Shown here: one piece after another, positions 37,834 to 46,172 of the stretch
Position numbering within the stretch: the stretch's first letter is position 1
How the letters are laid out: every line of letters begins with the position of its first letter
NCBI GenBank assembly: GCA_945868745.1
Contig: CAMBMK010000006.1
Location: 1-48,278, forward strand
Direction: 5' to 3'
DNA: 48,278 bases
Origin: an uncultured Bacteroidales bacterium
GTDB taxonomy: Bacteria; Bacteroidota; Bacteroidia; Bacteroidales; UBA932
Made by a program: the position numbers and the translations under genes
Notes under the pieces: generated by a model
What the model was told of the DNA's origin: nothing
What the model saw: the letters and a program-made list of their open reading frames with translations, nothing else
Databases searched by the model: none

Positions 37834-38420
37834 TATCCGGATGCAACGGTGCCGGGAAGACTACAGCCTCATATGCTGTCCTCCCGGAGTTGCTCCAGTG
37901 CAGCCAGTTTGTGAACTCGGATGAGTTTGCAAAGGCTTTTTCACCCTTCAGCCCGGCGGAAGCGTCGATTATGGCCAGCCGCTATATGCTGAAAAAGATT
38001 TATTATTGTCTTGACCGTCTTGAGGACTTTGCAGTGGAAACTACGCTCGCTACGCGCTCGCTGCAGAAAATCATTGCCTCGGCCCAGGAAAAGGGCTATT
38101 TCGTGACGGTGCTCTATTTCTGGCTCGACTCGCCGGACCTTGCCGTGGAAAGGGTGAAGGCAAGGGTGAAGGCCGGAGGTCACGATGTCCCGGAGGAGGT
38201 CATCAGGAGACGCTACGTCAAAGGCCTGAGATACTTTTTCGAGGACTACAGGATGCTGGCCGACAGGTGGATCCTGGCCGACAATACCAAGATCCCGTTC
38301 AAGGTGGTCGCACAGGGATGGCGCGAAAACATGGTTGTCAAGGACAACATCAAATACGAGGCGATAGAGAGTTTCGCCCGCAAGGCGGCAGAGGCCGCAA
38401 AAGAAGAAAAGCATTTATGA
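37755..38420 (+). CDS. zeta-toxin-like P-loop kinase family protein
   Basis: This 221-residue protein has a Walker A GCNGAGKT just after KPKLYIIS (about residues 22-29), then VNSDEFAK, an FAVETTLATRSL block and an R-rich segment (RVKARVKAGGHDVPEE). This is the layout of zeta-type kinases, which in other systems phosphorylate UDP-N-acetylglucosamine. The only canonical start upstream of the P-loop is GTG at 37755, giving a 79-base overlap with TIGR02757. No epsilon-like antitoxin is adjacent, so a toxin role is doubtful. A non-toxic small-molecule kinase is equally possible. Confidence 0.75.
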   Translation: MQRRLLPFWLRSESSKKGGRKPKLYIISGCNGAGKTTASYAVLPELLQCSQFVNSDEFAKAFSPFSPAEASIMASRYMLKKIYYCLDRLEDFAVETTLATRSLQKIIASAQEKGYFVTVLYFWLDSPDLAVERVKARVKAGGHDVPEEVIRRRYVKGLRYFFEDYRMLADRWILADNTKIPFKVVAQGWRENMVVKDNIKYEAIESFARKAAEAAKEEKHL

Positions 38421-39856
38421 TAGGACAGAAGAATTATTATACGGACTTGTTCTCTATAGATGTGCCCCAGATGGAAAGGCTTGTAGGAGAGGCTCTTTCG
38501 GGGGGCGGGGACTATGCCGACCTGTACTTTGAGAATACTGCCTTCAGGGACCTGTACCTGCGGGACGGGGTTGTCTCCTCGGGAGGCTACCATATAGACT
38601 ACGGAGTGGGCATCCGCACCCTTGTAGGCGAAAAGACAGGATATGCCTACACCGAAAGCACCGACATGAAGGCCATGCTTTCTGCGGCACAGGCAGCGGC
38701 GGCCATTTCCCCGGGCATTTTCATACCGTCGGACAAGCCCACCGTGGCATTCAAGGGCAGCCCCAACCCTTCAGCGGACCGCTATCCCGTGGAGAGGGAC
38801 TGGCGTGAATGGGATACTGCAGAAGGAGCAGCATTCCTTGGCAGGCTCGACAAGATGATAAGGGCAAGGGACAGCCGCGTAGTGAAGGTCATCGGGATGA
38901 TTTCCTGCCAGATGAGCGACATTATGATGTTCAATTCCCGCGGGGAGCTCAAATACGACACGCGTCCGATGGGCACAGTGGCGGTGTCGCTGGTGATGGG
39001 TAGCGGGGACAAGGTGCGCAACAACCACGTCAGCCGCAGCTACCGGATTGGAGCTGAGATGCTTACAGATGCACTGGCAGAAGAGATGGCAGGAGAGGCC
39101 CTTCGCAACATCGATGACCGCTTTGAGGCAAAAAGGCCTGAAAAGGGCGGGGCGATGAGCGTGGTCATGGGCGCGGGCGCAAGCGGCATACTGCTCCATG
39201 AGGCGATGGGACACGCATTCGAAGCGGATTTCAACCGCAAGGGCCAGTCGGTGTTTTCCGACAGGATGGGAAGCCGCATTTGCGCCGGAGGCATCAACAT
39301 AGTTGACGACGGGACAATCCGCGGCAACCGCGGGGCGCTTAACTTCGATGACGAGGGGGTCCCGGGCCAGAAGACATACATGGTGGAGGACGGTGTGCTT
39401 GCATCATACCTCCACGACAGGATTTCAGCATCATGGTACGGAGTGCGCCCTACCGGAAACGGGCGCAGGGAGTCTTTCCGCTACAACCCAGTGCCGCGCA
39501 TGAGGGCGACATACATGGAAGGAGGCAATTCCACGCCGGAGGAAATCATATCTTCGGTGAAGAAGGGCATCTATGTGGATGAATTCGCCAACGGCCAGGT
39601 CAAGATCGGGGAGGGCGATTTCACGTTCTATGTAAAGAGCGGATATATGATTGAAAACGGGCGTCTCGGCCGTCCGGTCTGCGACCTTAACATAATCGGC
39701 AACGGCCCTAAGGCGCTCGCCGACATAGTGGCAGTGGGCAATGATGCAAGGATTGACGACGGGGCATGGACCTGCGGAAAAGAGCAGAATGTGCCCGTAT
39801 CCTGCGGAATCCCTACAGTAAGAGTGGAAAACCTGATAGTCGGAGGAGAGAACTGA
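38417..39856 (+). CDS. tldD: TldD-type metalloprotease
   Basis: The 479-residue protein is the catalytic half of the TldD/TldE heterodimer, which degrades unfolded peptides and in some bacteria matures peptide antibiotics. The zinc-binding HExxxH motif is in LLHEAMGHAFEADF, and the C-terminal GDFTFYVKSGYMIENG block is typical. The start at 38417 (MIGQKNYYTD) overlaps the kinase stop by four bases; an in-frame reading from 38267 runs antiparallel to no known domain. The stop overlaps the next start (TGATG), implying coupled translation of the partner. Confidence 0.93.
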   Translation: MIGQKNYYTDLFSIDVPQMERLVGEALSGGGDYADLYFENTAFRDLYLRDGVVSSGGYHIDYGVGIRTLVGEKTGYAYTESTDMKAMLSAAQAAAAISPGIFIPSDKPTVAFKGSPNPSADRYPVERDWREWDTAEGAAFLGRLDKMIRARDSRVVKVIGMISCQMSDIMMFNSRGELKYDTRPMGTVAVSLVMGSGDKVRNNHVSRSYRIGAEMLTDALAEEMAGEALRNIDDRFEAKRPEKGGAMSVVMGAGASGILLHEAMGHAFEADFNRKGQSVFSDRMGSRICAGGINIVDDGTIRGNRGALNFDDEGVPGQKTYMVEDGVLASYLHDRISASWYGVRPTGNGRRESFRYNPVPRMRATYMEGGNSTPEEIISSVKKGIYVDEFANGQVKIGEGDFTFYVKSGYMIENGRLGRPVCDLNIIGNGPKALADIVAVGNDARIDDGAWTCGKEQNVPVSCGIPTVRVENLIVGGEN

Positions 39857-41202
39857 TGATACCGTGGAGCATTACCCCGGAGGAAGCCGGGATCATGAAA
39901 TGGAGCATTGAAACAGCGCTTGGCATGGGTGCGTCGCAGGTGCGCGCCACCCTCAACAAAAGCATGATGGACCTCGTGCAGATGAGGGACGGCGAGGTGG
40001 ACAAGGTGAGCCACAGCGGTGACAGGTCCCTCACGCTGAACATCTATGCCGACAACAGATACGGCACCTTTTCCGTGAACCGTCTTGACAAGGAGCACCT
40101 CAAAGACTTCATTGCCAGATCCATATCCATAGTTAGGCTGCTCGGGGAAGACCGTTTCAGGAAGCTTGCACCCCCGCAGAGGAAGATCGGCTGCGCCACG
40201 ACAGGCCTCGAGCTCGGACTCTATGACAGCGGATACGGAAATATGACTCCGCAGCGCCGGAGGGAGATTGCCGCGGATGCCTGCGGAGCTCCTGGAAGGT
40301 CGGCTGACGGATGGAAGGTCATCTCGGAGGAGCTGGAATACTCCGATTCCATATATGACATGATGATAATGGACTCGGAGGGACTCGAATGCAGGCACAC
40401 TGAAAGCTCCTTCGAAATCGGCTGTGAGACCACCATAGCAGACTCCGAAGGCAACCGCCTGAGCGGATTCTGGTGGGATTCGCAGTCGTTCCTGTCCCGA
40501 CTGGACACACTGGGATGCAGCCGGAAGGCCCTGGAAAGGGCCGTGGCGCAGATCGGACCGAAGGCCTTCGGCAGCTGCAGGACCAATATGATTGTGGAGA
40601 ACGAAGTGGCCTCCAAGCTTGTCAATCCGCTGATTTCCGCGCTGAATGCCTTTTCCCTGCAGCAGGGCAACTCCTTCCTGAAAGACACTCTCGGCAAAAA
40701 AGTATTCTCCGATGGCCTTTCAATCACAGACATGCCGCTCGAGCAGGGCGCAAACGGGGCCAGGCTCTTTGACAGCGAAGGAGTAGCAGCAGCTGTCCGT
40801 CCGATAATAGAAAACGGGACTGTAAAGACTTATTTCGTCAATACCTACATGTCCGGGAAAATGGGGCTGGAGCCTACCCTGGAAGATGCAATCAGGCCGG
40901 TAGTGGGCAGCCATGGCCCGTGGAAGGACACCTCTGAAATGATGGCCGGACTGGGCGAAGGCATACTTGTGACCGGGTTCAACGGGGGCAACAGCAATGC
41001 CGCCACCGGCGATTTCTCGTATGGAGTGGAAGGTTTTGCTTTCAGGGGAGGAAAGATTGTCCACCCGGTGAGGGAAATGGTCATCACCGGCAATTTCATG
41101 GAACTGTGGAACAACCTTGCCGGCATCGGCTGTGACGCGAGGACCTGCATGAGCAAAATCATCCCTTCCCTTGCATTCACCAATGTCGATTTCAGCGCGT
41201 AA
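39856..41202 (+). CDS. pmbA: TldE/PmbA-type protease subunit
   Basis: The 448-residue protein is the non-catalytic partner of TldD. It shares the fold, including the N-terminal VDKVSHSGDRSLTLNIYAD region and the C-terminal FSYGVEGFAFRGGKIVHPV block, but lacks the HExxxH site, as expected. The start codon overlaps the tldD stop by one base (TGATG). Adjacent, coupled genes make an obligate heterodimer likely. No peptide-antibiotic precursor gene is visible nearby, so general peptide breakdown is the simplest role. Confidence 0.92.
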   Translation: MIPWSITPEEAGIMKWSIETALGMGASQVRATLNKSMMDLVQMRDGEVDKVSHSGDRSLTLNIYADNRYGTFSVNRLDKEHLKDFIARSISIVRLLGEDRFRKLAPPQRKIGCATTGLELGLYDSGYGNMTPQRRREIAADACGAPGRSADGWKVISEELEYSDSIYDMMIMDSEGLECRHTESSFEIGCETTIADSEGNRLSGFWWDSQSFLSRLDTLGCSRKALERAVAQIGPKAFGSCRTNMIVENEVASKLVNPLISALNAFSLQQGNSFLKDTLGKKVFSDGLSITDMPLEQGANGARLFDSEGVAAAVRPIIENGTVKTYFVNTYMSGKMGLEPTLEDAIRPVVGSHGPWKDTSEMMAGLGEGILVTGFNGGNSNAATGDFSYGVEGFAFRGGKIVHPVREMVITGNFMELWNNLAGIGCDARTCMSKIIPSLAFTNVDFSA

Positions 41203-41203
41203 A

Positions 41204-42343
41204 ATGAAAACAGCAATAGTCATACTCAACTGGAACACAAAGGATTATCTCAGGCGTTTCATCCCCGGGGTGCTTGCCGCCTCGGGTTGCTCCAAAGACG
41301 GAGGATGCGAAGGGGCAGAGGCGGAAGTGATAGTTGCCGACAATGCCTCGGAAGACTTTTCCCTTTCCGTAGTCCACAATCTGTTTCCAAGGCTACGATG
41401 CATAGCCCTTGACGCAAATTACGGTTTTACAGGAGGTTACAACAAGGCCCTCGGGCAGATAAGGGATGAGGGGTTTGAGTATTATCTGCTGATGAATACC
41501 GACATCGAAGTAGCGGATGGTTTTCTCGGCCCGCTTGTGGATTTTATGGACAGCAATCCGGATTGTGCCGCCTGCGCACCGAAGCTCCATTCGTGGTATG
41601 ACCGTGACAGCTTCGAATATGCGGGTGCAGCCGGCGGATATATCGACAGCTACGGCTACCCGTTCTGCCGCGGCAGGGTGATGAAAACCCTCGAAAAGGA
41701 CTGCGGGCAGTATGACGGCGCTCCGAAGAACGTGTTTTGGGCGACCGGTGCCTGCCTGATGGTCAGGGCGGAGGTGTTCCACAGGCTCGGCGGGTTCGAC
41801 GACAGGTTTTTCGCCCATATGGAGGAGATTGACCTGTGCTGGAGGATGCAGCTGCAGGGCTACAGGATCTGTGTTGTCCCCGGTTCCACGGTCTGGCACC
41901 TCGGTGGGGGCACCCTTGCCCCGGACTCCCCTTTCAAGCTGCGCCTCAACTACCGCAACAACCTGCTCATGCTCGACAACAATCTGGCCTACGTATGTGC
42001 ACAGGGCGTTGTCCACAAGAATGAGACTGTCTCCGCCGCTGCCTCCGAAGGATTGAAGATGGCACGCAGGAGGATATGGACGAGGATGATTCTGGACGGT
42101 TTATCGGCAATTGTGTATCTTTGCAGTTTCAGGAAGAAGTATTTCGACGCCGTGCTGGCCGCACACAAGGAATACAGGCACCTCAGGAAGCGCCCTACGC
42201 AGGCCCAGGTCGGGCAGTGGCTCCGGGAAAAGGGCGGCAAGGCGCACATCAGGGGCATATATCCGGGCTGGATGGTCCCGAAGGCAATGTTTGCAAAGAA
42301 AGAGTTTATCCTGGAAGTCCATGAATTCCAGAACAAAGTATAA
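41204..42343 (+). CDS. family 2 glycosyltransferase
   Basis: This 379-residue GT-A enzyme opens with TAIVILNWNTKDYL and has the ADNAS motif near residue 46, a DxD-type metal site in MNTDIEVADG (about 95-104), and a GGFDDRFFAHMEEIDLCWRM block. These are typical of rhamnosyltransferase-like GT2 enzymes for cell-surface polysaccharide. The C-terminal part carries a hydrophobic, arginine-rich tail that may touch the membrane. Donor and acceptor cannot be assigned. It begins one base after the pmbA stop. Confidence 0.88.
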   Translation: MKTAIVILNWNTKDYLRRFIPGVLAASGCSKDGGCEGAEAEVIVADNASEDFSLSVVHNLFPRLRCIALDANYGFTGGYNKALGQIRDEGFEYYLLMNTDIEVADGFLGPLVDFMDSNPDCAACAPKLHSWYDRDSFEYAGAAGGYIDSYGYPFCRGRVMKTLEKDCGQYDGAPKNVFWATGACLMVRAEVFHRLGGFDDRFFAHMEEIDLCWRMQLQGYRICVVPGSTVWHLGGGTLAPDSPFKLRLNYRNNLLMLDNNLAYVCAQGVVHKNETVSAAASEGLKMARRRIWTRMILDGLSAIVYLCSFRKKYFDAVLAAHKEYRHLRKRPTQAQVGQWLREKGGKAHIRGIYPGWMVPKAMFAKKEFILEVHEFQNKV

Positions 42344-42349
42344 AATATC

Positions 42350-43714
42350 ATGAATATAATCATCGAAGGGGCCGGAGAGGTCGGTTCACACCTTGCGAAG
42401 ATGCTGTCCGCCGCCGACAATGACATCACCGTCATCGACAACAGCGAGGCCAGGCTTGCAAAACTTACAGCTTATGCCGACATTGTGGCTATCAGCGGCA
42501 ACCCGTCTTCCATCCGCACCCTCAGGGAGGCCGGAGTGGACCATGCCGACATGTTCATAGCCGTCAATCCCGGAAGCAACCAGGACATCAACATCGTCAG
42601 CGCCATACTCGCAAAGAGGATCGGGTGCAAGAAGGTGTGCGCACGCGTTGACAATGAGGAATATATCTCATATGACAACAAGTATATGTTCACGGAGATG
42701 GGCATCGACCTGCTGTTCTATCCCGAAAAGGTGGCCGCTGCGGAAATCGTCTCCCTCCTGAAGCATTCGTCTTCGACCGAATCGATGGATTTCGCGAGGG
42801 GAAAGCTGCAGATGGGCGTGTTCCGTCTCGAGGAGGACTCCCCCATCATTGACATGACAGTCGCGGAATTTGCCACGACATTTGCGCAGATGAACCACAA
42901 TTTCAGGATTGTGGCCGTGTCCAGGGACGAGGCGACCATGATTCCGAAACACGACACGCGCTTCCGCTATCACGATGTGGTGTTCATCATCATCAAGAGG
43001 GAAAGCCTCGAGCCGCTGATGAACTATCTCGGCAAGAGCAGCGTGGAGGTCAACAATGTGATGATTCTCGGCGCGGGCCAGATCGGGGAAATGGTCGCGA
43101 AGGGCATCAGCAGGAGCGTGGATGACGTGAAGGTGATAGATTCCGACAGGGAGCTCTGCCTCGAGCTGAGCGAGAAGACCGACGACAACGTGATCTGCAT
43201 CCACGGGGACGGACGCAACCCCGATTTCCTGCTTGAGGAGAATATCAGGGAGGCCGATGCCTTCGTGGCAGTGACGGGCAATGATGAGGCAAATGTGCTT
43301 GCATGCGTGGTAGCCAAGAAGTTCGGTGTAGCGAGGACCATTGCGGAGGTCGAGAATATCGAGTACATCAAGCTTGCGGAGGAGATGGGAGTGGATGCCG
43401 TCATCAACAAGAAGCTCATCACAGCCGGCAAGATCTACAAGATGACGCTTTCCAACAAGGTGCGTTTCGTCAAATATATGAGCGGCACCAATGCCGAGGT
43501 GCTCGAATACAATGTGGCGCCGGACAGCCTGATCACGCGCAAACCGCTCAAGGACATGGCTTTTCCGGAGAATGCCATCATAGGCGGAGTCGTGCGCGGC
43601 AGCGAGTCATTCATCGCCGTAGGCGACACCATGATCGAGGCATATGACAGGGTATCGGTATTCGCGATGCCGGACGCCGTGAAGGAAGTGGACAAACTTT
43701 TCAATTCGAGATAG
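42350..43714 (+). CDS. trkA: Trk-type potassium uptake regulatory subunit TrkA
   Basis: The 454-residue cytoplasmic protein has two RCK modules. Each begins with a Rossmann GxGxxG (IIEGAGEVGSHL at the start; ILGAGQIGEMV near residue 239) with acidic NAD-binding Asp residues (VIDNSEARL; VIDSDRELC), and each is followed by a TrkA-C domain. It gates a TrkH/KtrB channel in response to nucleotides. The channel gene trkH is not next to it, which is unlike the usual trkA-trkH pair. The gene lies six bases after the glycosyltransferase and two before the ABC-F gene. Confidence 0.93.
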   Translation: MNIIIEGAGEVGSHLAKMLSAADNDITVIDNSEARLAKLTAYADIVAISGNPSSIRTLREAGVDHADMFIAVNPGSNQDINIVSAILAKRIGCKKVCARVDNEEYISYDNKYMFTEMGIDLLFYPEKVAAAEIVSLLKHSSSTESMDFARGKLQMGVFRLEEDSPIIDMTVAEFATTFAQMNHNFRIVAVSRDEATMIPKHDTRFRYHDVVFIIIKRESLEPLMNYLGKSSVEVNNVMILGAGQIGEMVAKGISRSVDDVKVIDSDRELCLELSEKTDDNVICIHGDGRNPDFLLEENIREADAFVAVTGNDEANVLACVVAKKFGVARTIAEVENIEYIKLAEEMGVDAVINKKLITAGKIYKMTLSNKVRFVKYMSGTNAEVLEYNVAPDSLITRKPLKDMAFPENAIIGGVVRGSESFIAVGDTMIEAYDRVSVFAMPDAVKEVDKLFNSR

Positions 43715-43716
43715 AT

Positions 43717-45498
43717 ATGCCGAGTTTTTTGCAGATTGAGAATATCTCGAAATCGTACGGCCCGAAGGTGCTGTTTTCGCAGATCGGGTTCAATATAAAT
43801 GAGGGTGACAAAATCGCCCTGATTGCGCCTAACGGTACGGGAAAGACTTCCCTGTTGCGCATCCTGGCGGGCAAGGACAAGTCGGACTCCGGCGGGAAAA
43901 TCACCTTTCTCAAGGACATAAGCATCGCATTCCTCGAGCAGGAATATGATTTCAAGCCGGAGAACGGGGTTTTCGACCAGGTGATGGAGTCGTGTGCACA
44001 GTGGAGAAAGGGGCTGTCGCAGGACCATCTTTTCAGCCACGAGCTCAAAGTGCGCCAGCTGCTTACGAGCTTCGGCCTGACTGACTTCGAAAAGAGGATG
44101 GACGCCCTTTCCGGAGGCGAGGTCAAGAGGGTTGCCCTTACGGACATGCTCTCGCGCGAGGCCGATTTCTACATTATGGACGAGCCTACCAACCATCTGG
44201 ACATAGATGCAATTGAGTTTCTGGAGGGATACCTCTCCCGCTCGCGCTGCACGCTGCTGATGGTTACACATGACCGTTATTTCCTTGACCATGTGTGCAA
44301 TACCGTGATGGAGCTTGACCATGGCGCTTTGTATGTCTATCGCGGTGACTACCAGAATTATCTCAAGAAACGTCAGGAGCGCATTGACAACTACAATGCG
44401 GAGACCGACAGGGTAAGGAACCTCCTCCGGAGGGAGCTGGAGTGGATGAGCGCTTCCCCGTGCGCGCGTACCGGCAAGGCAAAATACCGCAAGGATGCTT
44501 TCTATGAGCTGAAGGACAGGGCCGAGCAGGTCTATCGGACAAGGCAGCTCGACCTTTCGGAGATGGCTGGCGCATCGAGACTCGGGACCAAGATAATCAA
44601 CTGCAGGGACGTCAGTTTCCACTATGGCGGGAAATGCTACCTTTCGCACTTCACCTACAATTTCCAGCGGTATGAGCGTGTGGGCATAGTGGGAAGGAAC
44701 GGTGCGGGAAAGACCACCTTCATCAATCTCCTGACGGGCAATATGGACCCGGACGACCCGGGGACACTGAGCGGAGTCATCGAGCGCGGCGAGTCGCTTG
44801 TCGTCGGCCTCTACAGGCAGCAGGGCATGTCGTTCGACGAGGACCAGACGGTGCTCGAGACAGTCAATGACACCCACCTCCTGTCAAGGTTCATGTTTAC
44901 CCACGATATGCTCAGCAGCAGGATTTCAAAGCTGTCGGGAGGAGAGAGGAGACGCCTGTACCTGCTGACAATCCTGATGAAAAAGCCCAACCTGCTGATT
45001 CTCGACGAGCCGACCAACGACCTTGACATCGTGACCCTCAATGTGCTGGAGGAATACCTGATGGAGTATCACGGCACGCTGGTCATCGTGTCGCACGACA
45101 GGCATTTCCTGGACCGCCTTGTGGACCATCTTCTTGTATTCTGCGGAGACGGGCAGGTCAAGGACTTCATCGGAGACTACAGCCAGTACCGTCAGTATAT
45201 GATTGACCTCGAGGCGGAAAGGAAATCCGCTGCAAGGGCCGCCAAGCCTTCCGCGGTGCGCCAGCAGAGCCCTTCCTCCCCGAAGAAGAAACTGTCCTTC
45301 AAGGAGCAGCGTGAGCTGGAGACCCTCGAAAAGGAAATCGCGTCGCTCGAGCAGGAAAAGGCCGCCCTCGAAGAGAAGATGAGCGGGGGGACACTCCCCT
45401 ATGAAGAATTGCAGAAAGCATCCGGCAGACACAGGGAAATATCCGAAGAGCTTGACACGAAGGAGATGCGCTGGCTGGAGCTTTCGGAGAAAGTATGA
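43717..45498 (+). CDS. ABC-F family ATPase, Uup-like
   Basis: This 593-residue protein has two fused nucleotide-binding domains and no membrane segment. The first Walker A is APNGTGKTS (37-45) with signature LSGGEVKRVAL. The second is GRNGAGKTT (near 327) with LSGGERRRLYLL. Both DEPTNHLD and DEPTNDLD Walker B blocks are present. A charged coiled-coil tail (about 510-593) points to the Uup group. ABC-F proteins bind the ribosome E site or DNA. Resistance function is not indicated. It starts two bases after trkA. Confidence 0.92.
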   Translation: MPSFLQIENISKSYGPKVLFSQIGFNINEGDKIALIAPNGTGKTSLLRILAGKDKSDSGGKITFLKDISIAFLEQEYDFKPENGVFDQVMESCAQWRKGLSQDHLFSHELKVRQLLTSFGLTDFEKRMDALSGGEVKRVALTDMLSREADFYIMDEPTNHLDIDAIEFLEGYLSRSRCTLLMVTHDRYFLDHVCNTVMELDHGALYVYRGDYQNYLKKRQERIDNYNAETDRVRNLLRRELEWMSASPCARTGKAKYRKDAFYELKDRAEQVYRTRQLDLSEMAGASRLGTKIINCRDVSFHYGGKCYLSHFTYNFQRYERVGIVGRNGAGKTTFINLLTGNMDPDDPGTLSGVIERGESLVVGLYRQQGMSFDEDQTVLETVNDTHLLSRFMFTHDMLSSRISKLSGGERRRLYLLTILMKKPNLLILDEPTNDLDIVTLNVLEEYLMEYHGTLVIVSHDRHFLDRLVDHLLVFCGDGQVKDFIGDYSQYRQYMIDLEAERKSAARAAKPSAVRQQSPSSPKKKLSFKEQRELETLEKEIASLEQEKAALEEKMSGGTLPYEELQKASGRHREISEELDTKEMRWLELSEKV

Positions 45499-45503
45499 CA
45501 ATA

Positions 45504-45535
45504 TGTCAGTAATTTTGTCTTGGCAGACAATTTGA
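45504..45535 (+). promoter_or_regulatory. candidate sigma54-like promoter of grpE-dnaJ
   Basis: The 71-base gap before grpE has no TAnnTTTG element. It holds TTGGCA (45520-45525) followed by TTTGA (45531-45535). The GG at 45522-45523 and GA at 45534-45535 are ten bases apart, as in -24/-12 promoters (GG-N10-GC). TGTC occurs twice upstream (45504 and 45516), and TTGTCT-TGGC-AGACAA (45515-45530) is a perfect 6-bp inverted repeat. The start codon is 34 bases downstream. Confidence 0.45.
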
Positions 45536-45569
45536 TTCAAACGCGTGCGTACAACTAAATAATAAAGAC

Positions 45570-46169
45570 ATGAGCGAAAGCAAAGACATCATAAATGGGC
45601 AGAATCCTGATGAAAAGGATTTGAAGAAAGAGGCCAAGGCTGAGGAAAAAGCTGAGAAAAAGGCTGCAGGAGATGCTGCAGGCAGGATTGAGGAGCTTCA
45701 GAAGGCTCTGGAAGAGGCTGTCAAGGCAAAGGAGGAACTCGAAGGAAAGCTCGCCGAAGAAAAGAATGACTACCTGAGGCTTATGGCAGAGTTCGAGACA
45801 TTCCGCCGCCGCACTGCCAAGGAGAAACTCGACATGGTGGCAACGGCTTCTGCCGAGACCATCAAGGGTATGCTCCCTGTTCTGGATGACTGCGAGAGGG
45901 CAATGGAGCTGCTCGCAAGCTCTTCGGACGAGGCCGCCAAAGAGGGTACATCCCTCATTTACAACAAGTTGATGGCTTATCTCAAGACAAAGGGGCTTTC
46001 CGTCATCGAGGCAAAAGGCAAGAAGTTCGATACCGATTTCCATGAGGCCGTGGCACAGCTTCCTGCACAGGACAAAGATTCGAAAGATATCGTAATCGAT
46101 GTCGTAAGCACCGGTTATATGCTTGGAGACAAAGTATTAAGGTTTGCTAAAGTAGTTGTGGGAGTGTAA
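45570..46169 (+). CDS. grpE: nucleotide exchange factor GrpE
   Basis: GrpE dimers release ADP from DnaK. The 199-residue product has a charged, Lys/Glu/Ala-rich N-terminal coiled coil (about 10-80), the FRRRTAKEK block, LPVLDDCERAM, and the C-terminal beta domain with DFHEAVAQLP and GYMLGDKVLRFAKVVV. dnaJ begins three bases after its stop, giving the grpE-dnaJ order common in Bacteroidota with dnaK elsewhere. Confidence 0.96.
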   Translation: MSESKDIINGQNPDEKDLKKEAKAEEKAEKKAAGDAAGRIEELQKALEEAVKAKEELEGKLAEEKNDYLRLMAEFETFRRRTAKEKLDMVATASAETIKGMLPVLDDCERAMELLASSSDEAAKEGTSLIYNKLMAYLKTKGLSVIEAKGKKFDTDFHEAVAQLPAQDKDSKDIVIDVVSTGYMLGDKVLRFAKVVVGV

Positions 46170-46172
46170 CTT

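Noticed and set aside
38267..38416. Longer tldD start at 38267 (GTG)
   Set aside because: The extra 50 residues are the kinase gene read in another frame, and ATG 38417 gives the normal TldD N-terminus.
37755..38420. A toxin-antitoxin module
   Set aside because: Only the kinase-like half is present; the neighbours are metabolic genes and no small antitoxin ORF was found.
43435..44877. A 480-codon minus-strand open frame opposite trkA and the ABC-F gene
   Set aside because: It spans the junction of two real genes and has no domain or promoter.
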